Source: Verrucomicrobiota bacterium (lineage in GTDB: Bacteria; Verrucomicrobiota; Verrucomicrobiia; JADLBR01). From it: a stretch of DNA of 64,000 bases. The position numbers were made by a program, and so were the translations under genes. Positions 8,938 to 18,609 of the stretch are shown piece by piece. Below the pieces are notes generated by a model. That model was given only the letters and a program-made list of their open reading frames with translations. It was not told the DNA's origin and did not search any database. The stretch is from positions 62,001 to 126,000 of the forward strand of contig JAKQKQ010000189.1 in the NCBI GenBank assembly GCA_029560585.1, given 5' to 3'. Position 1 is the stretch's first letter. The number at the start of each line of letters is the position of its first letter.

Positions 8938-11900
8938 GACCGCGCCTCCTTGCGGTACATTCTCGCCATATCGCTATAGTAATCCGCGACCTGCTGGAAC
9001 TCGTCGCCCCGCGCCCTGAACCCCCCCGCCCGGTCCATGTAGTTGTACCGGTCCTCCTCGCCTGCCTGCGACAGGTCCATGTCCCGCCGGTACAGCCCCA
9101 TGTAGTACGCGCTCGTGGAGGCGTTCTCCGCCGCGATCCCAGCGCACTGGGCCGACATCCTAAAGTACATCTTCGCCGTCGCGCGGTAGGAGCGATTACG
9201 GTTCTGCCGCGCGGCCTCCTCGTTCGCAGCGTTCTGTTGCTCGGCTTCTTCGGTGGCGGCCAATGTCTCTCCCGAAAGTCGCTCGGGGGCGCCATCGATT
9301 ACTTCCACATTTACCATGTTGTTATTGTTAAGCATCAGCTCGTTCATAAGCATCTGACAATTATTATAAAGATATGAAAAGGTCCAGTCTTCATGCGTAG
9401 CTTCTGTATATTGAACAGCCTCGTCTGACACTGTGGCAATTGCCCTTTTTCTGAGCAAAATATCTGTAAGCCAGTTATGCGCTTCCCACTCATCATCTCC
9501 AAATCCGAACGTGTCACCAGTTTCGTTGTTCTTTGCGTGCTGATGTACAAGTCCCAGGTCGTTCTCCTTAGCCGCGTCCATGAACCCAGGTAATCCGAAA
9601 ACGTTCCCAAAGACTTTCTCAACAAGCGGCGCACCCACAAAGAGATCATATTCGTATATAGTGTACTCGCTTCCGTTTGGATCCACATTTGCGAGAGGAT
9701 TATTCCCACAATAGGCATAGGCACAAGATTTCCACCCAGATTTGATTTTTCTGACTGGGTCTGGGGAAAAAAAGCTTCCTGCACTAGGGCTATAATATCG
9801 CGCTCGCATGAAATATACGTCTCCCAGGTCCTCCTGCGCGCCCAGCACCCCGACGAATCGGTATGGCTGGACTTCCGTCGCCCGACTATTCGTATCCTCA
9901 AGGGATCGGCCAAACGCTGTGTACGCATACTGCGCCACATTTGTGGCCCCCGCATCGGTTAAGGATACGATGTTCGCCTGCGCATCGGCGTGATAGCAGA
10001 CCAGAGCTCCATTCGTCTCCACCTTGTAGCATAGGTCCGGCCCGTGGACGTAGTGCGCCGTGATCTGCCCGGCGGGGGTCATGTCGCACAGGATGCGCTC
10101 CATGGATCCCTGGAGGTCGAGGGCGTAGCGGGTCTCCGAACCGTCTTTCGTCCTCGCAATCCTTCGGCCCAGGGCGTCGTACCGATTGCGGATGAGTGCC
10201 GCGCTCGTCCCGCCATCGTAGTCCAACACCGTGACGCGGTTATCCTCGTCATAGGTGAAGCCGAAGCTCTCACCTCCGCCGACGCAATTGGTCATGTTCC
10301 CGCTCTCGTCGTAGTGGTAAACCCACGTATTCTGGTTGGTTTTGGCGGCATCGACGCGGTCGATCAGGCGCCCGCTGGCGGTGTAGCGGGCGGTCTCGTC
10401 GATGGAGGAGGGGTCGGGCCAATCCAACGTGCCGAGGGCGGTGGAATCGGTCCGGTTGCCGTTTTTGTCGTAGCCTTGAGACCAAGCGCTGAGAACGGCC
10501 CCACCGGACTGAACGTATCGCAGGTCAAAAAGGCGCCCGGCCTCGTCGAAGCTGTTGGACTGGACGATGCCGTTCGGGTAGCTGCGGAAGACCATCCGGT
10601 CGGCCGCGTCATAGGCATAGGCGGTGTTGAAGGTGCTCTCGTAGGTTTGGCTGGTGAGGCGCCCCAATTTGTCGAAGCCCTGCGTCAGGACCTTGTTGTC
10701 GGGGTAGGTGAGTGAGGTGACGCGGCCCACCTTATCGTACCCGTAGCGGACCCGCTTCGAGAAGGTATCCGTCACCTCGGTGACGCGATCCAAAATATCG
10801 TAAGCGAACATCGTCGAGGTGGGCGGATCGCCGGGGCGGGAGCGCGACAGGAGGACGATGTTGTTGTTCTCGTCGTAGCCGTAGTCGTCCACCCGTCCGG
10901 TGCTCAGGCTGACGTAATCGATACGGCCCCCGGCGTCGTAGGTCACGGTGCGGACGGTGCGATTGGGGTCGGTCTGCTGGTCGGGGCGGAGCAGGGCGTC
11001 GTAGCGGTAGTGCCACTCCTTGAGGTCCTGGTTTCGCTCCATGATGCGCTCGTTGCGGTCGCCATATTCCATCACGTAGTGCCCGCCGAGGGCGTCCTCC
11101 ACGTCGAGGATATTGCCCACCCCGTCATAGGTGTATTTCCAGACGTAACTCTCGGCATCGACCCAGGTCGTCATGCGCCCCCGCCCGTCGTACGCGTATG
11201 TCGAGACGTAGCCATTTGGGGCAGTGACGGTCCTCGCCCTTCCGGCGGCGTCAAATGTCGTGCTCTTGGTGTGGCCGAAGGGGTCGGACTCCTCGATCAC
11301 GCGGTTCAGGCGGTCGTAGGTCTTCCGCCACCGCCGCCCGAGCTTGTCCTTCGTCGCTACGGCGTTGCCGTTAGCATCATACGTTGTCTCAACAGAAAAC
11401 CCGTAGGGGTCGGTCCCGCCCGTCGGTCGGTTCGCCTCATCGTAGCCGAACGAATTGGTGACCGACAGCGCGTCGATGGCAAACTGGGCCTTGCCCCGCG
11501 ATGTGTAGGTGTACTTCCAGACCCCGTTCGCGCGGTCGGTCATCTGGATCTTCTGGTTTGCCGCATCGAAGACGTTCCGGGTCACCTGTCCCTTCGCGTC
11601 GTAGGCCTCGGTCAGGTTCCCATTCGCATCGTAACCCGACCGATACTCCCGAAACAACGGGTCAACTGTGTGCACGACGCGCCCGTTGATGTCGTGCGAA
11701 TACGTGGTCACCTGGCCGAGCGGATCGGTCTCTGATGTCACCCAGCCGAACTCGTTGGGCGTGTACTGCCACGTGTTGTTACCTGGGGCAGTCCGTGCGA
11801 TCAGGAATCCGCTGGCATCGTACTCCGAGCGCGTGGCGTGGCCATTCGCGTCGGCGGCGGTCTCAATTTGACCGTTGGGATAGTAGGTGAACTGCGACAG

Positions 11901-14093
11901 ATTCCCGATGTCGTCGTAGTGCCGGATCAGGTTCCCCGCCGAATCGTATTGGAAATGCGTCACCCAGCCCAATGGATCGGTCTCGGTGAGGGGCTTGTTG
12001 AGGGCGAGATCGTAGGTCCAGTTGCGGACCTCCCCGAGGGCGTTGGTCTCCGAGATCCGGTTCGCCTGCGCGTCGTAGGCTGTGTAGGTCGTCCAACCCA
12101 GCGGTTCGGTGGTGCTGGTCCGGTTCCCGGCCTCGTCGTAGGCGAACGTGGTGGTCTGCCCGAGCGGATTGCGCGTCGCGATCACCCGCCCCTGCCGGTC
12201 GTGGGTCTCGATCCACGGGTAGCCCCCGGCATCCGTGCGGGTGATCTGACGCAATCCAGGCGTCATGTACGCCGTCGTGCTGGCGCGTCCCAGCGCGTCC
12301 TTGGTCTCGATCAACCGGCCGTAGTCATCGAATCGAACGATGGCATTGGTGTTCCCCCTCGGGTCGATCAGCGCCCGGATCAGCCCGTTGGAGTAGGTGC
12401 AGGACCACGCCGTATTCAGGCTCGCGTACTGGCTTGGGCCGGTGACGAAGGAATTTGTCAGATAGCCATCCGCGTCGTACTGGAATTGCGCCGACCAGCC
12501 CAGGTACGCCGTGCCCGTGATCCGGTTCTGCGCGTCGTAGTAGAAATCGCAGCGCCCGCCGGCAGTATCAACCGCCTGAGTCATGAGGCCAAGCGTCTCG
12601 TTCCACCCGAACCGGACCGCGTTGCTGTTGAGATCCCGGATCTCCACGAGGCGGCCGCGCATCACGGCCGCGCCGCTGTTGGGGTGCCGGAACCGGAGGA
12701 TCATCCGGTCCGGTGTCTTCCATTCGCATCCCGACCCATCAAGGGTCAGTTCGCCCCGATATCCCTTATGGCGCGTCCGGTAGACGCCGTTGGTCAAATC
12801 CCACGTCTCGATCGCGCCGTTCCATGTCATGAGCCCGAGGACATCGGTGTCGCTCTTCGGCGAAAAGTACTGGCTGGGCAGAACCCTCGTCTCAAACGAG
12901 TGCCTCCAGCCCTTGCCCATAGGCCCGGACTCGAAGGGGTCGAAACCACCCAGCGTCGATCGGCCGACGGAATTCGCGCTGCTATAACCTATGCGGAAAT
13001 TGAACGGCACCCCCGGCGTCGGGCGCATGAAGATACTGCGGTCCCATGTGAACGCACCGGACAGCGGCGCAATGGCGTCCCGGCCGCCGTTCTTTTTGGA
13101 GTCGAATGCCGACTGCTCGCCCGCCTCGTTCGTCGCCTCGAAGGCGAGGCCCGATCCCCTCTCCATCGCCGGATCGGTGCCCGACGGCGGCGATGGGGCA
13201 AAGTTCTTGAGGTGATCCGCCGTGTTGTCCGACGCCGCCAGTTTGTAGTAGCCGACCAGATTGGGGATGGCGCTTTGGTCTTGAAACATGAGGTCGCTGA
13301 TCAACTCCTTGCTCAGCGTGCCCTGATAGATGGCCAGCTCCTGGACCTCCCCGCGGAAATACTGTCCGCTCCCCATCGACGGCCACGAACCGATGGAGAC
13401 GTTGTTCACGTGCGCCGAATTGCCGATCGTGCCCCCCGTGTTGAACATCTCCCTCCCATCCACGTACCCGGCCACCGATTCGCCGCTCCGTACGACGGCC
13501 AAATGATACCATCGTTCCAAGTGCGGAAGCCGGATCAATGTCTTAAAGAACGTGCCGCTGGTGCCCTTCGTCAGGAACTCCACGTTGCCAGAGGTCCGGC
13601 TAAATCGGATCCAATAGCAATAGGGTGTGGTATCGTTGCCCGTCGTCCGATCGACGAGGATCGTCATGTCCTCGGAAAAAGACGCGCCCGTGGGCAACGA
13701 GATCTTCATCCAACAGGACACCGTGTAAATGTTCGTGGGCGACAAGGCGCCCGTGGAATCGGTGATCTCCACACGCGCGCTCCCGCCGAACGTCGCGGCC
13801 TGTACGTGTGGCGCGGCGAGGAGGGCTGCGGCCAAGAGAAAACGCGCGGCGGGATTCTTGACGGGATGAGCCGGGTTCCGGGGATGAGGCTTCTGGGATC
13901 TGGCATCTCCTCGCGGTGAATCCTCCGTTACCTCAGTTGCCTCCTGTGGAAAATCCGTCCCACCTGTCACGAGGGGCTTTGAACAGGAGGGAACAGAGGT
14001 AACGGAGACCTTGCTCGCGCGGGCACGAAGCCCAGCCGACCCGAAAGAAAACCCATCGCGGAGCGGAGGCCATTCGTGTCCGTTCGTGTCCAT
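8916..14093 (-). CDS. LamG-RHS repeat protein with a variable C-terminal tip
   Basis: Up to 1725 residues. A LamG domain (about 100-230) precedes a long run of YD/RHS repeats (about 400-1360; GRLIETKDALGRASTT is typical) and the RHS core boundary (YFMRARYYSPSAGSFFSPDP, about 1422-1441). About 260 residues follow as a tip. The tip DNA (roughly 9300-9800) is visibly AT-richer than the rest, as expected for exchangeable toxin tips. The tip carries HQHAKNN and, later, LYNNCQMLMNEL, an Asn-Cys arrangement seen in papain-like folds; that assignment is a guess. The true start is unclear: the first 55-60 codons translate dispersed repeats, and a signal-peptide-like segment (ARFLLAAALLAAPHVQA) begins near residue 85 without an ATG. 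No small immunity gene follows. Confidence 0.85.
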   Translation of the reverse strand: MDTNGHEWPPLRDGFSFGSAGLRARASKVSVTSVPSCSKPLVTGGTDFPQEATEVTEDSPRGDARSQKPHPRNPAHPVKNPAARFLLAAALLAAPHVQAATFGGSARVEITDSTGALSPTNIYTVSCWMKISLPTGASFSEDMTILVDRTTGNDTTPYCYWIRFSRTSGNVEFLTKGTSGTFFKTLIRLPHLERWYHLAVVRSGESVAGYVDGREMFNTGGTIGNSAHVNNVSIGSWPSMGSGQYFRGEVQELAIYQGTLSKELISDLMFQDQSAIPNLVGYYKLAASDNTADHLKNFAPSPPSGTDPAMERGSGLAFEATNEAGEQSAFDSKKNGGRDAIAPLSGAFTWDRSIFMRPTPGVPFNFRIGYSSANSVGRSTLGGFDPFESGPMGKGWRHSFETRVLPSQYFSPKSDTDVLGLMTWNGAIETWDLTNGVYRTRHKGYRGELTLDGSGCEWKTPDRMILRFRHPNSGAAVMRGRLVEIRDLNSNAVRFGWNETLGLMTQAVDTAGGRCDFYYDAQNRITGTAYLGWSAQFQYDADGYLTNSFVTGPSQYASLNTAWSCTYSNGLIRALIDPRGNTNAIVRFDDYGRLIETKDALGRASTTAYMTPGLRQITRTDAGGYPWIETHDRQGRVIATRNPLGQTTTFAYDEAGNRTSTTEPLGWTTYTAYDAQANRISETNALGEVRNWTYDLALNKPLTETDPLGWVTHFQYDSAGNLIRHYDDIGNLSQFTYYPNGQIETAADANGHATRSEYDASGFLIARTAPGNNTWQYTPNEFGWVTSETDPLGQVTTYSHDINGRVVHTVDPLFREYRSGYDANGNLTEAYDAKGQVTRNVFDAANQKIQMTDRANGVWKYTYTSRGKAQFAIDALSVTNSFGYDEANRPTGGTDPYGFSVETTYDANGNAVATKDKLGRRWRKTYDRLNRVIEESDPFGHTKSTTFDAAGRARTVTAPNGYVSTYAYDGRGRMTTWVDAESYVWKYTYDGVGNILDVEDALGGHYVMEYGDRNERIMERNQDLKEWHYRYDALLRPDQQTDPNRTVRTVTYDAGGRIDYVSLSTGRVDDYGYDENNNIVLLSRSRPGDPPTSTMFAYDILDRVTEVTDTFSKRVRYGYDKVGRVTSLTYPDNKVLTQGFDKLGRLTSQTYESTFNTAYAYDAADRMVFRSYPNGIVQSNSFDEAGRLFDLRYVQSGGAVLSAWSQGYDKNGNRTDSTALGTLDWPDPSSIDETARYTASGRLIDRVDAAKTNQNTWVYHYDESGNMTNCVGGGESFGFTYDEDNRVTVLDYDGGTSAALIRNRYDALGRRIARTKDGSETRYALDLQGSMERILCDMTPAGQITAHYVHGPDLCYKVETNGALVCYHADAQANIVSLTDAGATNVAQYAYTAFGRSLEDTNSRATEVQPYRFVGVLGAQEDLGDVYFMRARYYSPSAGSFFSPDPVRKIKSGWKSCAYAYCGNNPLANVDPNGSEYTIYEYDLFVGAPLVEKVFGNVFGLPGFMDAAKENDLGLVHQHAKNNETGDTFGFGDDEWEAHNWLTDILLRKRAIATVSDEAVQYTEATHEDWTFSYLYNNCQMLMNELMLNNNNMVNVEVIDGAPERLSGETLAATEEAEQQNAANEEAARQNRNRSYRATAKMYFRMSAQCAGIAAENASTSAYYMGLYRRDMDLSQAGEEDRYNYMDRAGGFRARGDEFQQVADYYSDMARMYRKEARSWQRQIQ
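13923..14007. repeat. Dispersed 25-bp inverted repeat pair in the 5' part of the RHS reading frame
   Basis: The arms at 13923-13947 and 13983-14007 match at 23 of 25 positions (core CTCCGTTACCTC / GAGGTAACGGAG). Directly upstream (14071-14101) stand three CATTCGTG-type units. Both are intergenic repeat types, which argues that the RHS protein starts downstream of 13923. Confidence 0.7.
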
Positions 14094-14099
14094 TCGTGG

Positions 14100-14648
14100 T
14101 TACCCTTCGTCCGCCATCTGCTTCACGTTGTTGCACCGGAGCACGCGATATACGCCGCCCTCGGCCAGCACCACGACCTCCGCCCGCAGGCCCTTGCGCT
14201 CCATGCGCATCGCGAAGCAATCCTCGGGCTTAACGCCGAACAGCGCCCCCCATTTCTCGGCCTCGGCGGGGAAGATCTCCCTCAACGGCCCGAAGGTCCC
14301 CTCCCGCTTGATGGCTGCAATCCCCTCGGACGAAATCTCATCTCTCAGCGCCTTGCGCAGGAAATCCTCCCGCTCCCATACTGTCTGCTCCGTTCGGCCC
14401 AGCGGCACCAGCACCGCCTTGTCCAGTGCGCCGGCGGCACCAGGCGCAACGAGGCACTGCTCCAAATGCGCGAGGGCGCGGAATGATTGGCGTTTCCCTT
14501 CCCCCAACTTCCAGCATCCAAGCGCGATAGCGCCGACCACTAACGCTGCCGCAGCGGCTATGACCCAAGCTCTGCCGACCTTCCCCGGCCTCGCATAACG
14601 CGGACCCGACCCATGGCCCTGCGGCGCTGCTCCTCGCTCGATAGACAT
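14100..14648 (-). CDS. Hypothetical single-pass membrane protein
   Basis: 182 residues. The N-terminal 25 residues are basic and hydrophilic, then comes one hydrophobic segment (AWVIAAAAALVVGAIALGCW, about residues 27-46) and an extracytoplasmic domain with FLRKALRDEISSEGIAAIKREG. No family is recognised. It lies 6 bp upstream of the longest possible RHS frame on the same strand and may be the first gene of that transcription unit. The repeat-rich sequence in between makes a separate RHS promoter equally possible. The N-terminal region contains only one predicted helix, so it would be anchored with most of the protein outside. Confidence 0.6.
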   Translation of the reverse strand: MSIERGAAPQGHGSGPRYARPGKVGRAWVIAAAAALVVGAIALGCWKLGEGKRQSFRALAHLEQCLVAPGAAGALDKAVLVPLGRTEQTVWEREDFLRKALRDEISSEGIAAIKREGTFGPLREIFPAEAEKWGALFGVKPEDCFAMRMERKGLRAEVVVLAEGGVYRVLRCNNVKQMADEG

Positions 14649-15000
14649 GCACTTCCGCTTAGCAAGGACTTAATCAGGTGAAAAGTTTGATCACAAGCGA
14701 TTTCATCGTCCGACTGGCACTTCACCCCGCTCTTTAAAGAACATTTTTTCGCCCGATTCCGCTAAACCTCTGACGGAATTGCACCCTGAGGACCACGCAC
14801 GTCTGGCACACCTTATTGCTAGGCGATCCACCCGTGGGCCGCGCGCCCCCCAACCCCAAAACCGGTCCTTTTCCAACGGGTCTACCACCATCTTCTGGCG
14901 TTTGTGATCATTCGTGTGGATTTCTGGTATCCGATTCCAGCCTTTGGAAGAACCGGGGTCCCCAGTCACGAAAAGGTCCATTCCCTAAGCCCCTGCGGCC

Positions 15001-15087
15001 CTGCGCCTCCGCGGGAGACCCTCCGTCGTCCGCCCGGCGCCCTGCCTGCGCCATCGCAGAAACTCCCGCAGAGACGCGGAGGCGCAG
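15001..15087. repeat. Dispersed inverted repeat in the 14649-15165 intergenic region
   Basis: The arms CTGCGCCTCCGCGGGAG (15001-15017) and 15063-15087 (containing GCGGAGGCGCAG) are complementary except for an 8-nt insertion in the second arm. The surrounding gap between divergent genes (14649-15165) holds no convincing ORF or RNA. The GCAGAGACGCGGAGGCGCAGAG text is another repeat type often seen between PVC genes. Confidence 0.6.
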
Positions 15088-15165
15088 AGGTTGGATCCCT
15101 AGGACCTTGGGCGTTGGTTGTTGGACGTTGAAGCCAACCCAGCCATATCCTACGATGCCTTTCTC

Positions 15166-16878
15166 ATGAAACGCTTGCTTCCCCTCCTGGCCTTCGGGTT
15201 GGCCCTCCCGTGCCCCGCCTTCGACTTTGATCGCGATCCGCTCTTGGCCCCGAGCACCAATGTCCTCTTCCGCGCTGGCGACGACGGCTATCACACGTTC
15301 CGGATCCCATCTCTCATCGTCACGACGAATGGCACCCTCGTCGCCATCTGCGAGGGCCGCAAGACCGACGCCAAGGACCACGGCGACATCGACCTGGTGT
15401 CCCGACGGAGCACGGATGCGGGCACAAACTGGTCCCCGCTGCGCGTCCTGCACGAACAGGGCGGCACCGAACCGATCACCATCGGCAATCCCTGCGCCCT
15501 CCTTGAACGCCAGACCGACCGCATATGGCTGACGTTCACCCGCGACAACAAAGACGTGCTCGTGACCCACAGCGATGATGCCGGGCAGACTTGGGCGGCC
15601 CCGCGGGATATCACCGCCGACGTCAAGAAGCCCGACTGGACCTGGTACGCCACCGGCCCCGGCGCCGGCATCCAGATCACCAACGGTTCCCACCAGGGCC
15701 GCATCATCATCCCCTGCGATCACCGGGAATCCGCCGATGGCAAGCCGGTGAAGCGCTCGCACGTCTTCTACTCGGACGACCACGGCGCCACATGGAAACT
15801 CGGCGGTTCCGCGCCCCAACACACCGACGAATGCCAGCTGGCGGAACTCCCCGATGGCTCGCTCCTGCTCAGCATGCGACAATTCCTGGCCCGCGATGGC
15901 GGCGACCCATCCGCCAAGGGAAAACGCGCCCGCGCCATCAGCCACGACGGCGGCGAAACCTGGCAAGACTTCCGTCTCGAGGAGGCGCTCCCAGACCCCT
16001 GCTGCCAGGCTTCGCTCATCCGCTTCGATGGCAAAGATCGCCTAAAGCGCCACCTCCTGCTCTTCACCAATCCCGCAAGCCCCGAAAAGCGCGAGGCGCT
16101 CACCCTTCGGCTCAGCTATGACGGCGGCAAGACCTGGCCCGTGGCCAAACCCCTGTGGGCCGGCCCTTCGGCCTACTCGTGCCTTGCCACGCTCCCGTCC
16201 AACAACATCGGCTGCCTGTTCGAGTGCGGCGACTCCAACCCGAATGAGCGGATCGTATTCTCGCGCTTCAGCCTCCACTGGCTCGAGACCATCGATTCCA
16301 AGGCGCTCCCGCCCGCGGGCCTCAGCCTCTTCGATGGCAAGTCGATGGGCCAATGGCTGAAGGGCGATTTCCGCGGACAGGAGGCGACCGTCCGCCTCGA
16401 CGAGGGCAGCATCGTCATGGAAAAAGGCAACGACATGACCGGCATCACCTGGGGCGGACCCGTCACCCGCATGAACTATGAGATCTGCCTCGAGGCTCGC
16501 CGCCTCGATGGCTCCGATTTCTTCTGCGGCCTCACCTTCCCCGTCGGCGAAAACCCCTGCACCCTCGTCCTCGGCGGCTGGGGCGGTTCCCTCGTCGGCC
16601 TCTCCTGCATCGACTACGAGGACGCCGCGAACAACGAAACCGGCATGACGATGCGCTTCGAGGACAAGCGCTGGTACCAGGTCCGCGTCCGCGTCACCCG
16701 GTCGGCCATCGAGGCCTGGATCGACGGCGAGCAAGTCATCGATGTCGAAACCACAAACCGCCGCATCGGCATCCGTTTCGAGGTCGAACCCTCCCGGCCC
16801 CTCGGCATCGCCACGTGGCGCACCACCGGCGCGGTCCGCGATATCCGCATCTTTCCCGTCACGCCCACCGACGAGTGA
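15166..16878 (+). CDS. Secreted exo-alpha-sialidase with C-terminal DUF1080 (3-keto-disaccharide hydrolase-like) domain
   Basis: 570 residues from the ATG at 15166; the signal peptide is MKRLLPLLAFGLALPCPAF. The sialidase six-bladed propeller (about residues 30-385) shows the FRIP motif (TFRIPSLIV) with its catalytic Arg and several Asp boxes: STDAGTNW, SDDAGQTW, SDDHGATW, SHDGGETW and SYDGGKTW. A DUF1080 jelly-roll domain (about 395-565) begins LSLFDGKSMGQWLKGDF. The family cleaves terminal sialic acids from glycans. The fused domain is the one named 3-keto-disaccharide hydrolase, often found in PVC glycan-degradation proteins and probably used for binding or a second cleavage step. It stands alone, divergent from the RHS set. 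Confidence 0.9.
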   Translation: MKRLLPLLAFGLALPCPAFDFDRDPLLAPSTNVLFRAGDDGYHTFRIPSLIVTTNGTLVAICEGRKTDAKDHGDIDLVSRRSTDAGTNWSPLRVLHEQGGTEPITIGNPCALLERQTDRIWLTFTRDNKDVLVTHSDDAGQTWAAPRDITADVKKPDWTWYATGPGAGIQITNGSHQGRIIIPCDHRESADGKPVKRSHVFYSDDHGATWKLGGSAPQHTDECQLAELPDGSLLLSMRQFLARDGGDPSAKGKRARAISHDGGETWQDFRLEEALPDPCCQASLIRFDGKDRLKRHLLLFTNPASPEKREALTLRLSYDGGKTWPVAKPLWAGPSAYSCLATLPSNNIGCLFECGDSNPNERIVFSRFSLHWLETIDSKALPPAGLSLFDGKSMGQWLKGDFRGQEATVRLDEGSIVMEKGNDMTGITWGGPVTRMNYEICLEARRLDGSDFFCGLTFPVGENPCTLVLGGWGGSLVGLSCIDYEDAANNETGMTMRFEDKRWYQVRVRVTRSAIEAWIDGEQVIDVETTNRRIGIRFEVEPSRPLGIATWRTTGAVRDIRIFPVTPTDE

Positions 16879-16964
16879 GGCGAGTGGGTTCGGGGCCCTG
16901 GGTGTTGGGTCCCAGTGCAGTGTGTCGTTTGGTCCTGACACATGCTTCGGGAGGGTCTGAGGCT

Positions 16965-17136
16965 GTCTCAAAACTCAAACGCCCAACACGGAACATCCAA
17001 CAATCAACGCCCATCTGATGATAGAGGGGACGTCCAATGGCGTGCCGCGTGCGACAAAGGACCGCGTCTCACAGAGACGCCCTACAAAATTTGTAGGCCG
17101 CCTGTGTCAGGCGGCGCTGTTCAGAGGTTTTGAGAC
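16965..17136. repeat. MITE-like 172-bp element with GTCTCAAAAC / GTTTTGAGAC ends
   Basis: A 10-bp perfect terminal inverted repeat (longer if mismatches are allowed: GAGGCTGTCTCAAAACTC against GAGAGTGTCTCAAAACCTC) bounds a short non-coding segment. Inside are smaller inverted repeats (GCGTCTC/GAGACGC and GCCGCCTG/CAGGCGGC). The ends resemble transposon termini of the TGTCTCAAAA type. No clear target duplication is visible. Confidence 0.5.
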
Positions 17137-17141
17137 ACTCT

Positions 17142-17203
17142 CGCCTCGCGGGCCGGGTTGGCCCAGGAATCGCGCATCCGGTGGGATGCGGACGCCGGGG
17201 CCA
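17142..17203. repeat. Dispersed ~60-bp element, copy 1
   Basis: Starts CGCCTCGCGGGCCGGGTTGG and ends GCGGACGCCGGGGCC. A close copy, with the same first and last blocks and a variable middle, occurs at 60755-60813. Both lie shortly upstream of a rightward chromosomal gene. Confidence 0.6.
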
Positions 17204-17261
17204 GAGTCCCGAACCCCGAACCTCCCCTTGCCCTTCATCCGAAAACCCCTATTGCTTGCCG

Positions 17262-18452
17262 ATGCCATTTGATTCCCTAGGACTTGCCGAACCCGTGCTC
17301 CGAGCCATCGGCGAAATGGGTTACGTGGATCCAACCCCCATCCAGGAGCAGGCCATACCGCTCGTCCTGGCGGGGCGCGATGTCATCGGCTCCGCGCAGA
17401 CCGGCACCGGCAAGACCGCCGCCTTCGGCCTGCCCATTCTCAGCCTGCTCAAAAGCCACGGGCCATTCCGCTGCCTGGTCCTCGAGCCCACCCGCGAACT
17501 CGCAGGACAGGTGGACGCCGCCTTCCGCGACTACGCCAAACACACCGATCTGAGCATCTGCCTCCTCCACGGCGGGGTCGGCTATGGCCCCCAGCGCCAG
17601 GCCCTCGCGGCCGGCGCCGACATCATCATCGCCACCCCCGGCCGCCTCCTCGATTATCTCGACCAGGGCACTTTCCATCTCAAGTCCGTCGAATTCCTCG
17701 TGCTCGATGAGGTCGACCGCATGCTCGACATGGGTTTCCTCCCCGACGTGCGCCGCATCGCCGGCTTTTGCCCCTCGAAAAAGCAGGTCCTTCTCTTCAC
17801 CGCCACGCTACCCCCCGAGATCGAACGCCTGGCCGCATGGACCCTCCGCGATCCTGCCACGATCGAGATCGGCCTCCGCCGCTCGCCCGCCGAAACCGTC
17901 CGGCACTTCTTCTACCCCGTGGCCATGGATCAGAAGTTCGACCTCCTGCTCGCGATCCTCGAAGCCCTCCACTACGAGAGCGTCCTCATTTTCACCCGCA
18001 CCAAAATGGCCGCCGACCGCATCTCCGACCGCCTCATCGCCCATGAGCACCGCGTCGCGGTCCTCCACTCCGACCGCTCACAGGCCGAGCGCACCCAGGC
18101 ACTCGCCGGTTTCAAATCAGGAAAATACGAGGTCATGGTCGCCACCGACCTCGCGTCCCGCGGTCTCGACGTCGTGGGCATCTCCCACGTCATCAATTAC
18201 GACGTCCCCGAAAGCCCCGATGACTACATCCACCGCATCGGCCGAACCGGCCGCGCCGAGGCCGAGGGCGACGCACTCACCCTCATCACCGCCGACGACG
18301 TCCGCGCCATCCACGCCATCGAGCACGCCGTCGGCAAACGCATCCCCCGCCAGAAACTCGAAAACTTCCCCTACCACTACACCACCATGCTCGAGGATCA
18401 CCCGATCCCCAAGAGCGCCGTCCGCCCTAAATTCGGACGCCGCCGCCGATAG
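17262..18452 (+). CDS. DEAD-box RNA helicase, RhlE-like
   Basis: 396 residues from the ATG at 17262; the frame extends upstream only through a dispersed repeat. All helicase motifs are visible: Q motif (PTPIQEQAIP, residues about 26-35), Walker A GSAQTGTGKT, PTRELA, TPGRLLD, the DEAD box as DEVD within LVLDEVDRMLDMGF, TATLPPE, LIFTRTK, ATDLASRGLD and HRIGRTGR. The DEVD variant keeps both acidic residues of motif II. The tail is short, so this is a minimal RhlE-type protein. The expected role is ATP-dependent RNA unwinding in ribosome assembly or mRNA turnover. It is monocistronic between repeat elements. Confidence 0.93.
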   Translation: MPFDSLGLAEPVLRAIGEMGYVDPTPIQEQAIPLVLAGRDVIGSAQTGTGKTAAFGLPILSLLKSHGPFRCLVLEPTRELAGQVDAAFRDYAKHTDLSICLLHGGVGYGPQRQALAAGADIIIATPGRLLDYLDQGTFHLKSVEFLVLDEVDRMLDMGFLPDVRRIAGFCPSKKQVLLFTATLPPEIERLAAWTLRDPATIEIGLRRSPAETVRHFFYPVAMDQKFDLLLAILEALHYESVLIFTRTKMAADRISDRLIAHEHRVAVLHSDRSQAERTQALAGFKSGKYEVMVATDLASRGLDVVGISHVINYDVPESPDDYIHRIGRTGRAEAEGDALTLITADDVRAIHAIEHAVGKRIPRQKLENFPYHYTTMLEDHPIPKSAVRPKFGRRRR

Positions 18453-18481
18453 CCCGAAAATATGGCCTAACGAAGGGGTAG

Positions 18482-18530
18482 CGAAGGGCTTGCGCCCTTC
18501 GGGGGGGGCCATGGGCAAGATGCCCATGGC
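18482..18530 (+). terminator. Two tandem hairpins after the helicase gene (possible terminator)
   Basis: CGAAGGGC-TTGC-GCCCTTCG (18482-18501) and GCCATGGGCA-AGA-TGCCCATGGC (18508-18530) are perfect stems separated by 6 nt. There is no T-tract, so they may be dispersed hairpin repeats rather than an intrinsic terminator. Confidence 0.4.
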
Positions 18531-18609
18531 CAGCCCCACGACCAGGATGGCCGTGCCACTATCGCGACAAATTTAACTTAGCGCCTTTCATGTCTGCCCC
18601 CCTCTTCCC

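Noticed and set aside
8916-9300. Immunity gene within or after the RHS tip
   Set aside because: No small ORF with a start and ribosome site fits between the tip and the 2171-aa gene, which overlaps the RHS stop.
11838-13919. 693-aa rightward reading frame opposite the RHS gene
   Set aside because: It is antisense to strongly patterned YD repeats; low-complexity Val/Gly/Arg composition and no domain; a shadow of codon bias.
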